NCBI GenBank assembly: GCA_039182735.1
Contig: JBCDCB010000020.1
Coordinates: 1 to 51,662 of the forward strand
DNA length: 51,662 nt
DNA from: JBCDCB01 sp039182735
GTDB lineage: Bacteria > Planctomycetota > Phycisphaerae > Phycisphaerales > UBA1924
Direction: 5' to 3'
Shown: one piece after another, positions 16,662 through 25,709 of the stretch
Layout: each line of letters begins with the position of its first letter
Position numbering within the stretch: position 1 is the stretch's first letter
Translations under genes and position numbers: made by a program
Notes under the pieces: generated by a model
What the model was told of the DNA's origin: nothing
What the model saw: the letters and a program-made list of their open reading frames with translations, nothing else
Database searches by the model: none

Positions 16662-19360
16662 GCGTCGTCTCCTTCGAGTACGAGCGTGGCATCGAGCCGC
16701 AACGCCCACAAGCGGATGATGAGCGCCTGCGCCGCGCCGCACTGCGCGGGCGCGTCGGGTGCTGTGGCGCGCGCACGTTCGTATGAGACGTACGCGTCGC
16801 GGACCTCGCCTTGACGGGTCGGCTGCTCGGCGAGCACCACGAGGGCGATCGTCTCCGCGAGCGACGTGTACTCCGCGGCGAACACCTGCAGCGGCCCCCG
16901 CGCGACGGCCCGCCGCGCGGCACGACGGGAGACGAGCGAACGGGTGCTCCCGAGGACATCGTCTTCGCCGGCGGACCGCCAGGCGCGCTGCAGCCAGTGC
17001 TCCGTGAGCCGACGCGCCGCATCGGACGGATCGAGTTCGGTGTCGGACGCAGTACCACCGCTCGCGTTCGCGTCGAGCGCCGCACGCTGGGACTCAAGGG
17101 ACTCTGCGATGCGAACCGCCGCGGCGTCGGCGCGCGCGAGCCTCGGGTCGGCAAGCGCGCCGATCGTTTGCGCGAGCAGGGCGCGCCGAGCCTCGATCGC
17201 CCACGCCTCGTCGCGTGCGTCGGGCAGACGTGTGCCCGTGATCGCTTCGATCAGGCGTGTGGATTCACGCACGCGCGGCGCGTTCTCAAGATCTTCGAGC
17301 AGCGCGTAGATCACGGACGGTGTATCGGCAAAAGTCTCCGCCGTGCGCGCGGCGGCCCGACGGACTTCGGGAGGCGTCGCGAGCAGTGCCGCGCGGACGA
17401 GCACATCGGCATCGACCGGCCCGGGCTGGTCTTGCGCGTCGGCCAACTCGTTGAGCAGATCGATGCGGTGCGCAATGTCGCGCCCCGCGTTGAGGTATCG
17501 GGCGGCCCACTCGCCGTCGGGGCGAAGACCGGGGCGCGTCAATGCCGACGCCGGGTCGGAAGGGTCTTCATCTCGCGTGCTCGTGCCGCGGATCGAATCG
17601 GACTCGAACTCGTCGAGCAGGTCCTGCGAGCGTTCGACTTCGCCGGCCCAGTACAACGCCGCGGCCTCCGTGAAGAGCGTGCGCTGCGCGAGCACTTCGA
17701 TCGAACCGGTCGGTGTCATGTTGCGTTGATCGCGCAGCTCAGACGCCGCGAGGCGCGCCCAGCGCGAGATGCCCGTGCCCCGGTCGCCACGCTGCGGGAG
17801 ACGGAGCGCCTCGGCGAAGAGATCTCGGCGCGAGACGCGCGCGCGTCCATCGGCAGAAGGGTCGAGCACCCACGCGAAGTCTGCGTCTTCGATCACCGAC
17901 CGCACCACGAGGTGCGTCGTGATCGCGTGCAACGCTTCGCTGGAGACCGCGGCGTCGTCGAACCACGCAATCAACCGCTCCGCCGGCTCGGACGCGGGCT
18001 CGAACTCGACAGGAGTCAACAGCGTTTCGAGCGCCGCGCGTGATTCCGGCGAGGTTGACTCGAAGGCGGGTGCCCGGATCCAGTCGTCGAGCAATCGCAG
18101 CCGAACGCGCTGAGCGAGCACCGCGTCGCGGCGCGCCACGCACACCATCGCGTCCGCCCAGGCGTCCCAGGTGCTCACGTTCGTACCTTGCAAAACCAGC
18201 ATGCGTCCGCTCGACTCGACGGCGTCGAAGAGCCCGTCCCAGATGCCGCGGCGATCGTTGGAAGCGAGCGCGCCCGCGGATCGGAACGTCGCCGCCCGTC
18301 GCTGCGCGATCCGAGCGGGCCAGGGCGATGGGAGTTCAGCGCGCGCACGCTCGAGCAGCGCCGACGTCCACAGCACATGAGTGATATCGAGAGACGCGAT
18401 TTCCAACGCCGGCGGGAGATCGTCGAGCAGGGATCGGAGGACGCCCGCGCCACCCGGTGAACTCGCGACCTCGATGAGTTGGGCGACCGCGGCACCGGCG
18501 GCGGCATCGATCTGCTCCGGCGTCCACGTGTGCCACTGGTCTGCGGCGGCTTCGAGCGCCGCGAGCGTCGCGCCGCCAACGGAGAGCGGGTCGCGTTCCG
18601 CGATCGCGCGCGCGGTGTCGATCAACTCGGTGAAGGTCCGCGATTCACCCGATTCATTCGACGAAAGGCCCGAGCTTTGCGGAGAGATCTGGAAGACTTC
18701 GCTCGCGGCGAGGTCGGCACCGGGCGTGGTGGTCACTTTGGCGCTGGGACCGCTGGCGTTGTGAGGCGACAGATCGATCTGCCCCAGCACAAGCAGCATG
18801 GCCGCGGCTGCGAGCGCCATCAGCGCGCTGCCGAAGAGCAAGATGGTGCGGACCGGGCCGGTGGTCGCGGCAGCCGGAGTTCGGTTCGGCGTGCGCTCTT
18901 CGAGCGGCGCTGCGCTCGGATCTCCTCCCACGCGCGAGGGTGTGAGGGCAGCGCGTGAACGCCCGGCGTGCGCGATGGCTCGCACGATGTCTTCTTGTGT
19001 AAGCCCGCGAGCCGCGGCGATCGAGGCGATGCGCCGGCGCGCCTCGTGGTTCCACCCGCCCGAGTGGACGAGGAGACCGACGATCAGGCGATCGCTTCTT
19101 TGCCAGTCCGAACGCTCGGCGGTGTTGGCGGCGGTGCGTTGGGATTGCTCGCGCAACTGCGCCGCGGCGACGTGCAACGCGAGCCGAACCTCATCGGCGC
19201 TGGGTGTCGAGGCCTCCGGGTGCGCGGCGACCTCGGCGAGGCGTGCGCGGAGCGCGGGATCGATAGCAGCGTCATCTGCGCGCGCGCCCGTCAACCCGAG
19301 CAGTGACAAGGGATCGCGCGCGTCCACGCCCTTGCCGAGCATGCGTTCGACGGGATTCAC
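16658..19360 (-). CDS. Large single-pass membrane protein of ExbBD-VWA operon
   Basis: A 900-residue protein of unknown function. Residues 1-165 are cytoplasmic by charge, including a helical region (MLGKGVDARDPLSLLGLTG, ARRRIASIAAARGLTQEDIVRAIAHAG) that looks like a small adaptor domain. One membrane segment (TILLFGSALMALAAAAMLLV) lies near 170-190. The remaining 700 residues are Ala/Arg/Glu-rich helices, probably repeat-forming, on the periplasmic side. GTG 19360 overlaps the TPR gene stop (GTGA). The topology, a cytoplasmic sensor-like head and long periplasmic helical part, fits a structural partner of the ExbBD motor; this is inference from position. Confidence 0.78.
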   Translation of the reverse strand: MNPVERMLGKGVDARDPLSLLGLTGARADDAAIDPALRARLAEVAAHPEASTPSADEVRLALHVAAAQLREQSQRTAANTAERSDWQRSDRLIVGLLVHSGGWNHEARRRIASIAAARGLTQEDIVRAIAHAGRSRAALTPSRVGGDPSAAPLEERTPNRTPAAATTGPVRTILLFGSALMALAAAAMLLVLGQIDLSPHNASGPSAKVTTTPGADLAASEVFQISPQSSGLSSNESGESRTFTELIDTARAIAERDPLSVGGATLAALEAAADQWHTWTPEQIDAAAGAAVAQLIEVASSPGGAGVLRSLLDDLPPALEIASLDITHVLWTSALLERARAELPSPWPARIAQRRAATFRSAGALASNDRRGIWDGLFDAVESSGRMLVLQGTNVSTWDAWADAMVCVARRDAVLAQRVRLRLLDDWIRAPAFESTSPESRAALETLLTPVEFEPASEPAERLIAWFDDAAVSSEALHAITTHLVVRSVIEDADFAWVLDPSADGRARVSRRDLFAEALRLPQRGDRGTGISRWARLAASELRDQRNMTPTGSIEVLAQRTLFTEAAALYWAGEVERSQDLLDEFESDSIRGTSTRDEDPSDPASALTRPGLRPDGEWAARYLNAGRDIAHRIDLLNELADAQDQPGPVDADVLVRAALLATPPEVRRAAARTAETFADTPSVIYALLEDLENAPRVRESTRLIEAITGTRLPDARDEAWAIEARRALLAQTIGALADPRLARADAAAVRIAESLESQRAALDANASGGTASDTELDPSDAARRLTEHWLQRAWRSAGEDDVLGSTRSLVSRRAARRAVARGPLQVFAAEYTSLAETIALVVLAEQPTRQGEVRDAYVSYERARATAPDAPAQCGAAQALIIRLWALRLDATLVLEGDDA

Positions 19361-22044
19361 GGCGTGTCACCGCTTCCGACGGAAGAGCGGATCTGTCCTT
19401 CGAGTTCGAGCAGGCGTGTTCGCCAAGGCTCGGGACCGATGTCGGGCGTGAGCACGCGGTGCTGCGAAAGCACCTCGAGCGCACGCGCGGGGTCGGTCTC
19501 TGACAGCACGCTTGTAAGGCGGAAGAGCGCTTCGAATCGCGTCGGCTCGTCGCGCGGGAGTCCGGCAAGCAGCCTGCGGTAGCACTCGATCGCGAGGTCG
19601 AGATCACCGGTGGATTCGGCGAGCCTCGCCGAAGATTCGAGCACGGTGAGGTTATTGGGATCGGCTTCGCGCAGGACGCGGAAAAGGCGCACGGCATCGT
19701 CGCGCGCCTCGGGGTCGGCGGTGGCATCCCACAGCGCACGCGAGGCCTCGGCGACCGTCGCGTAGAGAAACGCGATGTCCGGCTCGAGCACGGTGTCTTG
19801 CGCGATGCTCTCGATCGGCGCGAGCCGGCGAATAACACGCCAGCCGATGCGCGCGGTGCGCTCGGCAAAACGCACGGAAGACGGATCGCCCCGCCACACA
19901 CGAGCCGAGTGCTCGTAGAGTTGGCGATCCGAAGCGGCGCGGAACCGCTCGCTCCGCTCGGAGAGCTGGGCGAACGCCGCCTCGGCTTCTTCGAGCCGGT
20001 TGGACGCGAGGAGCACCTGGCCGTGGCGGTACGCGAGTTCTTCGCGCAGCGCGGCGTCGTCACGAGGGTTCGATGCGAGCACGGCGCGCGCGGTGTCGAG
20101 CACACGTGCCGCTCGGCCCGGGTCGGGCGTCGCCACGTCAAGGCTGGTCGAGAGCATGCGACGCGCGATGTCGAGCGTGCGCGCGGCGACGTCTTCGATC
20201 CCCGCGTAGGCCTCGGCACGATCGAGTTGCAGCAGTTCCTCCGCGACGTCGAGGTGACGCGACGCACGCCACGCGCGATCGCTCGCGGGCGCCGCGAGGA
20301 AGTCTTCGTACAGCAAACGCTCGGCGTAGCGTCTGGCGAGCGGGTACACCTCCGATGATGCTGGAACGAGCAGCAGGTCCGCGATGGCTTCGCTCCGGGG
20401 CGCGCCGTCTCGTGTTGCGCGGCGAACGACGATCGCGGCAGCGCGATCGTGATCGGGGAAGCGATCGAGGAACTCCGCCGTGATCGCTTCGAGCGCTCGC
20501 GAAACTGCCTCGTCACCGGGCGCGAAGGCTGCGGCAGATTCGTATGCACGGAGTGCCATCCACAGCGCACCGGACGCGCGATCCGGATCCGGCTGCCCGG
20601 CGCTGGCGAGTTGGAACCGTTCCGCGGCGGCGGTGAACTGCTCCGAAGACTGGGACGAATAGAACATCGAGAAGGCCGCGAGCAACTCGAGACCGGGGAT
20701 CGCGGTGGCAAAGTCGGCGGCGTCCGGAGCGCCGAGGGCGGCATCGAATCGATCGAGCGCGAGCCGGTATCGGTCTCGGACGCCCGGGTCGGCGGTGGGG
20801 TCGTCGGGGTTGCCGGCTCGGGCGTGCACCGTTCGAGCGGCGTCGTACTCGGGCAGCGCCGCGAGATAGTGATGCAGGAACCCTTGGGTCCCGAGCGCGC
20901 GCACCTGCTCGGGGAAGGTCTTCGCGAGCGCCAGCACGTGCCCGACTTCGCCGCGCGCGATGAGGTCCGCGACGGCGAGGCGGCGCAGCGCGAGGATCGT
21001 GCTGCTGGCGCCGGCCCGCGGCGGCGTTTCGCACGCGCGGACGGCGAGGGATCGCGCGAGCGCCGTGCGCATCGGTGCGTCGTTTCCGTCGATGCCGGTC
21101 CGGATTTGCCGGACAAGATCGAGCGATTCGTGCCACTTCCCGAGGTGCGCGAGCGCCGTGAGGCGCCTCTCGGGGAGTTGGTCGACGAGCGCCGGCGCGA
21201 GATCGGGTGCCGCGTCAACGGCTTCAAACCATGCGAGGGATTCCTCCGAACGACCGCGGATCGCTTCGCACAGCCCCATGCCGATCGCGGCGCGCGCGAC
21301 GTGCTCGTATCGCAAGAGTTGCTCGGGCAGGCGCTCGACCGTCGGCGCACGCCCCGGCTCGGCGTTCAGCAGCCAGCCGAAGCACACCATGGCCTCGCCC
21401 GCGCGCGCGGACGCGCCATCGGGTCGGAGCTCGGCGAGGTAATAGAGCGACCACGCGCGGAAGTAGTTCGCGAGCGATCGGCTGCGGCGTGTATCAGCGA
21501 GGCGATCTGAGAGCAGCCGCGAGTCGCCCCGCCCGCCCGATTCCTCGAGTCGCTCGTAGCGCCGGACCTGATCGTGCGAGAGTGTGGCCAGGCGTTGCAG
21601 CTCCTCCTGCACGCGGCTGAGCGACTCCACGAGCGGTTCCAGTTGATCATCACCGAGGTCGCGGATGCGCCATCGCTCGGCGAGCGACTCGGCGCGGACA
21701 AACTCCGCTCGCGCGAGGGAGAGACGCAGCGCGATCGTGTCGGCTTCTGGCAACTCGCCGAGGATGCGTTTGGCGCTCGATTCCCACTCGCGGACGCGCT
21801 CCGGCGTGCCGCCGCGTTCGAGCAGACGTGTGTAGACATCCCCGATGCGGACGGCGAGTTCCTCGCGTTCCTGCTTGGGTGTGAGCCGGAGCTCGGACTC
21901 GAGGTGATGCGCGAGCGCTTCGAGCAGCCCGTGACGCTCGAGGAATGCGGCGACCTCTTCGTCGGCTCCACGCGGCTGCGCGAGCGCCGGCATCGCTGCG
22001 CACAGCGCGAGCGCCCACGCGATGATCTTAGTTCGCGGGCACAT
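19357..22044 (-). CDS. Periplasmic TPR-repeat protein
   Basis: An 895-residue exported helical-repeat protein. Signal peptide at residues 1-23 (KIIAWALALCAAMPALAQ). The body has many 30-40 residue helix pairs of TPR type, for example LRLSLARAEFVRAESLAERW, LANYFRAWSLYYLAEL, YRHGQVLLASNRLEEAEAAF and LDLAIECYRRLLAGLP, which form superhelical scaffolds that bind other proteins. ATG 22044 has GGAGGGG upstream and overlaps the end of the second exbD by 17 bases. In the operon it is the largest purely periplasmic part and probably the scaffold reached by the energised ExbD/TonB-like proteins. Confidence 0.83.
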   Translation of the reverse strand: MCPRTKIIAWALALCAAMPALAQPRGADEEVAAFLERHGLLEALAHHLESELRLTPKQEREELAVRIGDVYTRLLERGGTPERVREWESSAKRILGELPEADTIALRLSLARAEFVRAESLAERWRIRDLGDDQLEPLVESLSRVQEELQRLATLSHDQVRRYERLEESGGRGDSRLLSDRLADTRRSRSLANYFRAWSLYYLAELRPDGASARAGEAMVCFGWLLNAEPGRAPTVERLPEQLLRYEHVARAAIGMGLCEAIRGRSEESLAWFEAVDAAPDLAPALVDQLPERRLTALAHLGKWHESLDLVRQIRTGIDGNDAPMRTALARSLAVRACETPPRAGASSTILALRRLAVADLIARGEVGHVLALAKTFPEQVRALGTQGFLHHYLAALPEYDAARTVHARAGNPDDPTADPGVRDRYRLALDRFDAALGAPDAADFATAIPGLELLAAFSMFYSSQSSEQFTAAAERFQLASAGQPDPDRASGALWMALRAYESAAAFAPGDEAVSRALEAITAEFLDRFPDHDRAAAIVVRRATRDGAPRSEAIADLLLVPASSEVYPLARRYAERLLYEDFLAAPASDRAWRASRHLDVAEELLQLDRAEAYAGIEDVAARTLDIARRMLSTSLDVATPDPGRAARVLDTARAVLASNPRDDAALREELAYRHGQVLLASNRLEEAEAAFAQLSERSERFRAASDRQLYEHSARVWRGDPSSVRFAERTARIGWRVIRRLAPIESIAQDTVLEPDIAFLYATVAEASRALWDATADPEARDDAVRLFRVLREADPNNLTVLESSARLAESTGDLDLAIECYRRLLAGLPRDEPTRFEALFRLTSVLSETDPARALEVLSQHRVLTPDIGPEPWRTRLLELEGQIRSSVGSGDTP

Positions 22045-22447
22045 AGGTGACCCCTCCGAATCCCGCGTCGTGCGCCGCCTGCAGCGCCGCGGCGGCGGCC
22101 GAGGTTGGAGCATCGCCCCGCCCGCGCACGAAGACCCCCGCTTCTGCGGGCAGCGCCCTGAGCAGTTCGGTGAGCTCTGCCTGCGTGCGCAGCGTGCGTT
22201 CACCGAGCTGGAATGCCGGACGTCCGGCGATCAGGAGCACGTCCACGACCTGCGGCTGGAAGTCCGCAGAGCGCCCGCCCTCGACGCGCCGCGCTTCGAG
22301 CGATGGCGAGAGTTCGGATTCAGGCGGCGCCTGGCTCGTCGAAACGAGAAAGAAAACGAGGAGCAGAAAGACCACGTCGATCATGGGCGTGAGTTCGCCG
22401 CCGAAGCGATGCCCCCGCTTCGTCTTGCCATCGGGCTGAAAGTTCAT
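22028..22447 (-). CDS. ExbD/TolR family protein, second copy
   Basis: A 139-residue biopolymer-transport protein. One membrane segment near the N-terminus contains the motor aspartate: ELTPMIDVVFLLLVFFL with Asp24, the residue that carries protons in ExbD/TolR/MotB. The periplasmic part ends with VDVLLIAGRP...VFVRGRGDAP, the ExbD 'D-x-R' strand pattern. ATG 22447 overlaps the stop of the first exbD (ATGA). With the adjacent exbB it would form a proton-driven stator; two different ExbD subunits next to each other suggest a heterodimer in the ExbB pore. Confidence 0.93.
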   Translation of the reverse strand: MNFQPDGKTKRGHRFGGELTPMIDVVFLLLVFFLVSTSQAPPESELSPSLEARRVEGGRSADFQPQVVDVLLIAGRPAFQLGERTLRTQAELTELLRALPAEAGVFVRGRGDAPTSAAAAALQAAHDAGFGGVTYVPAN

Positions 22448-22884
22448 GACGCGCTCCCACCCGACGGGACAGAGGTGCCGAGGCGCCACGAGCGGATACC
22501 GATCGCGGTGAACGTGCGCGCGAGCTGGTTGAGGTGTTCGAGCGGCGCGTCCTGGTCGCAGCGGATGAGGACGTCCACGGCGCGTGGATCGCCGCCGGCG
22601 CGTGCGACTTCTACGCGGAGCATCTCGGCGAGCTGTGCGCGGGTCACGGGCTCGCGCTCGACGATGAGCCCGCCGGTCACGGTGACGTTGACGACGATGC
22701 CGGGTGTGCGCGCGTCGGACTCGCGCTCACCCTCCTGCTCGGGCAGCGTGACCGGTTCGCGGGTGATCTCGACGAGCGACGACGTCGTGAGGAAGAACAC
22801 GATGAGCAGGAACACGACATCGACGAGCGGCGTGAGGTCGCCGCTGAGCGTGCGCGGTCGGTCTGTGCGGCCGAGGAAGTTCAC
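22444..22884 (-). CDS. ExbD/TolR family protein, first copy
   Basis: A 146-residue ExbD. Membrane segment SGDLTPLVDVVFLLIVFFL with Asp22 as the proton-carrying residue; periplasmic domain shows IVVNVTVTGGLIVE and the closing VDVLIRCDQDAPLEHLNQL strand-helix. It is clearly related to, but not a recent duplicate of, the next exbD (different linker and tail). GTG 22884 overlaps the exbB stop (GTGA). Both exbD copies keep the Asp, so both can take part in proton flow. Confidence 0.93.
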   Translation of the reverse strand: MNFLGRTDRPRTLSGDLTPLVDVVFLLIVFFLTTSSLVEITREPVTLPEQEGERESDARTPGIVVNVTVTGGLIVEREPVTRAQLAEMLRVEVARAGGDPRAVDVLIRCDQDAPLEHLNQLARTFTAIGIRSWRLGTSVPSGGSAS

Positions 22885-23576
22885 CGCGTTCCGCCGCGGG
22901 GCTGCTGGGCACCGGCCTCGACGTACGCGGCGAGCGCATCGACGATCGATCCGAGTTCGGAGGCGAGCGCATCGATGCGGTTGCGGAAGAACGTGACGGC
23001 GGCGGTCGTCGGGATCGCGAGCGTGAGCCCGAGGATTGTTGTCACGAGCGCGAGCGAGATATCGCCGGCGAGCTGGTCGGGACGCCCGAAGCCCTCCGAG
23101 GTGCTGATCGACGCGAACGCGCCGTTGATGCCCACCACGGTGCCGAGCAGGCCGAGCATCGGCGCGATCCCGGCGACGAGTGCGAGCGCATCGGTCGAGC
23201 GGTAGAGGCGCGCGACCTGCTCGCGCCCGGCTTCTTCGAGCGCTCCCTTGAGTTCCAGCGCCCCGAAGGGGGAGCGGCTGTAGCGCGTGAGCCCCGCCGA
23301 GATCACGTGCGCAAGGAAGCAGCGGTGCTCATCGCTCTGCGCGAACTCCAGCGCGGCGCGTGTGTCGCCCGCTCGGAGCAGGCGCTCGAGCTCGTCGATC
23401 ACGTCGGGCGGCGCGAGCGCGCCGAGGCGGAAGTGGAAGAGGTGCATCGTCGCGAGCACGAGCGCGACGATGGAGAGCGCGATGATGACATACCCGATGA
23501 CGCCGCCCGCTTGCAGGAGCGTGATGAGCGATGTTCCGGGCGCGTCGTCTTGCGCGAGGATGTGCGTGACCGTCAT
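22881..23576 (-). CDS. MotA/TolQ/ExbB proton channel family protein
   Basis: A 231-residue ExbB with three membrane segments: about 24-48 (GGVIGYVIIALSIVALVLAT), about 130-152 (ALALVAGIAPMLGLLGTVVGI) and about 172-195 (ISLALVTTILGLTLAIPTTAAV). The second and third carry the ExbB/TolQ signature 'APMLGLLGTVxG' and 'AL-x-TT-x-GL-x-AIP'. The cytoplasmic loop between 50 and 125 is normal length. ATG 23576 abuts the upstream stop. This is the ring-forming channel of the predicted motor. Confidence 0.95.
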   Translation of the reverse strand: MTVTHILAQDDAPGTSLITLLQAGGVIGYVIIALSIVALVLATMHLFHFRLGALAPPDVIDELERLLRAGDTRAALEFAQSDEHRCFLAHVISAGLTRYSRSPFGALELKGALEEAGREQVARLYRSTDALALVAGIAPMLGLLGTVVGINGAFASISTSEGFGRPDQLAGDISLALVTTILGLTLAIPTTAAVTFFRNRIDALASELGSIVDALAAYVEAGAQQPRGGTR

Positions 23577-24590
23577 TCAGCTCTCCGGTTCGTTCGGTTG
23601 TGGGTGCTCGTCGATCCATCGCTGCGCGAATGCAGAGCCCGGCACGCGCGAGAGCGACGCGCGCAGTGTTTGCGTGGAACCCGGCGTGGACGTCTCGCGT
23701 TCGGTCAGCCGGATCAGCTCGGCGAAGGCGATCGAGGCGAGCCTCGGAGCCGCAGAGCGGAAGCGTGCGCTGACGTGCGCGAGCTCGATGGTCGCCAGAT
23801 GGCGCTGGTCTCTGCCCGGCTCTCGAAGCAGCGAGCGGGCGATTGCGAGCCGCGCACGGGCCTCACGCCAGGTCCCAGCGTGACGATCGGCGTCCAACAC
23901 GAGACGCTCCCGCGCGTTGCTGCGCACGCTCGGATCGTCCGACGTCCGCGCGGCGACGACGTCGCGCAGCGGGCCGATCGACCGGTCATCTGTTTGCTCG
24001 GGCGTGTGCGCGGTACCCTCCCGCTCGAAGCGCGCGGCGACCGCGAAGAGCCGAGCGAGCTCCGACTCTGAGTCGAGGGACGCCGACAGGTCCGGCGCGT
24101 TACCGGTAAGCCAGATCGGCTGCGGCATCGACGCGTCGCTTACGAATCGTTCGCTCGGATCTGCGGCGTGCGCGAGGAGCATCGGCTCGATGGCGTCGTC
24201 GTGCATCCCGAGCGCGACCAGGCACGCGCGGTGCCCGCGTGCCGCGAAGGCTTGCATGGGCCCGGGATCGTTGCGGTAGGTGTCGAAGAGCGCTTCGAAG
24301 AGCGGTGCCGCGAGGACGATCTCGCCGCGGTCGAAGCGGGCGCGTGCGCGCCATGCGTCCTGCGCGATCGACGTGTATGCAGGCCAGTCGTTGTGATCGA
24401 GATACTTGATGCGGTCCCAGGTGATGACCGACCCGGGTTCGGATTCCAGCGTGACGCCGTGGGACGAAACGGTGAGTGTGGAAGACTGGAGCGGTTTGCG
24501 CTCGCCGCGGAGCGTGACCTCGCCCTGCGCGTGCGCGACGGAAGCCGCAGCGGAGAGTGCGCTGGCCATGATGATGGCGCGTGCTGTCAC
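23577..24590 (-). CDS. Exported protein of ExbBD-VWA operon, unknown family
   Basis: A 337-residue protein with signal peptide (residues 1-22, ending VAHAQ). The N-terminal 60 residues are beta-rich: GEVTLRGERKPLQ, then LTVSSHGVTLE and VITWDRIKYLD, a pattern found in planctomycete exported proteins that precede helical repeats. The rest is helical and includes a repeat-like region FDRGEIVLAAPLFEALFDTY. GTG 24590 overlaps the VWA gene stop (GTGA), and the gene abuts exbB, so it is tightly coupled to the motor genes. It is probably a periplasmic partner; no known family is recognised. Confidence 0.78.
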   Translation of the reverse strand: MTARAIIMASALSAAASVAHAQGEVTLRGERKPLQSSTLTVSSHGVTLESEPGSVITWDRIKYLDHNDWPAYTSIAQDAWRARARFDRGEIVLAAPLFEALFDTYRNDPGPMQAFAARGHRACLVALGMHDDAIEPMLLAHAADPSERFVSDASMPQPIWLTGNAPDLSASLDSESELARLFAVAARFEREGTAHTPEQTDDRSIGPLRDVVAARTSDDPSVRSNARERLVLDADRHAGTWREARARLAIARSLLREPGRDQRHLATIELAHVSARFRSAAPRLASIAFAELIRLTERETSTPGSTQTLRASLSRVPGSAFAQRWIDEHPQPNEPES

Positions 24591-25540
24591 GGCGATGAGC
24601 CTTCGATGTGCGTGTAGCTGCCGCCGGACCGGCGGGCGATGCCGCGGAGGTATCGCTCTTCGGCATCGCTCCCGAACGTGATGGCGTGGATCGGGACGCG
24701 TCTGCGCGACGAGCGCGCGGCGCGTTCGATGGTCGCGGTGAGCGCGGCGGTGACCTTTTCATCGAAGTCGCCGTCGGTCATGAAGTAGATCGCATCGGGC
24801 AGCGGGGTCATATCGAGCACGATCTGGAACGCGGGCACGGGGTTCGTCCCGCCGGAGGGCTCGACGGCGCGGATGTTGCGCGCGGCCTCTTCGCGGAAAC
24901 GCTCGCTGGCCTGGACCCATCGCCCGCCGGTGAGCGGGTACGCGCCGTCGGAGTAGAAGACGATGGAGAAGTGCGCGAGTTCGAGCAGGTCGGTGATCGA
25001 GGCGTTGAGTTCGCTGCGCAGGCGCTGCATGCGCTGCTCGCGGACCATGGAGCCCGAGACATCGCAGATGTAGACGAAGCGGGACCCGCGCGCCTCCACG
25101 CCGAAGAACCTCGCCGACCCGCCGGCCGCCGACGTGAACTGCGCGCCGGCGGCGGCGTCTTCACCGCCCGACGCGCCGAGATCGCCCAGGCTCGTTGACT
25201 CGAGTGACGCGAGCGAGGCGTCGGAGACTTCGGACTGAAAGTCTTCGAGCTCAAAGACCTCCGGCTCGGCCATTTGCTGTGTGGCCGGACTCGGGTTGGT
25301 AAGCGTTGTTTCGAGGAGCTCGGTGAGCTCGACGTCGGTCATGACGGCGACTTCGAGTTCGTTGATACCGTCGGGATCGCCGGTCTCTTCGCCCGGGAGC
25401 ACCACAAGCGCAGCGATGACCGCGAGCGCGAGGTGCGCGAAGAGAGACGTCGCGATCGCGAATGGCAGGAGCGGGTCGGCTCGTCTCCGCCGCGCGGGTT
25501 TCGCATCGACCACGGGTTTTTCGGCGTCATGCTCGCTCAT
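24587..25540 (-). CDS. TonB-like membrane anchor fused to von Willebrand A domain
   Basis: A 317-residue inner-membrane protein, first gene of the operon. Residues 1-23 are basic and cytoplasmic; the single membrane segment (about 26-48) contains Ser32-x3-His36 in ATSLFAHLALA, the Ser/His spacing used by TonB and TolA to engage ExbB/ExbD. An acidic, low-complexity linker (50-145) follows. The VWA domain (about 152-310) has an intact MIDAS: Asp160-x-Ser162-x-Ser164 in CDVSGSM, Thr in SGGTNPV and Asp in FMTDGDFDE. Known VWA domains bind ligands through the metal. Here it takes the place of a TonB/TolA C-terminus; this energy-transducer reading is inference from motif and operon. Confidence 0.85.
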   Translation of the reverse strand: MSEHDAEKPVVDAKPARRRRADPLLPFAIATSLFAHLALAVIAALVVLPGEETGDPDGINELEVAVMTDVELTELLETTLTNPSPATQQMAEPEVFELEDFQSEVSDASLASLESTSLGDLGASGGEDAAAGAQFTSAAGGSARFFGVEARGSRFVYICDVSGSMVREQRMQRLRSELNASITDLLELAHFSIVFYSDGAYPLTGGRWVQASERFREEAARNIRAVEPSGGTNPVPAFQIVLDMTPLPDAIYFMTDGDFDEKVTAALTATIERAARSSRRRVPIHAITFGSDAEERYLRGIARRSGGSYTHIEGSSP

Positions 25541-25709
25541 GGGTGTTTCGGACGCGTTCGCATCGGACGCCCGTGCTCGACCTCGGTTCCGGCGGGTGAT
25601 GATAGAGCGGGGTACACCCGACGGGTTTGTACGCGATGCGCACCGAGCGGTTGCGGCGCGAGTCGCCCGCGAGCCTTGCGGTATCTTGCGTGGGATAGGA
25701 GACCCGCCC

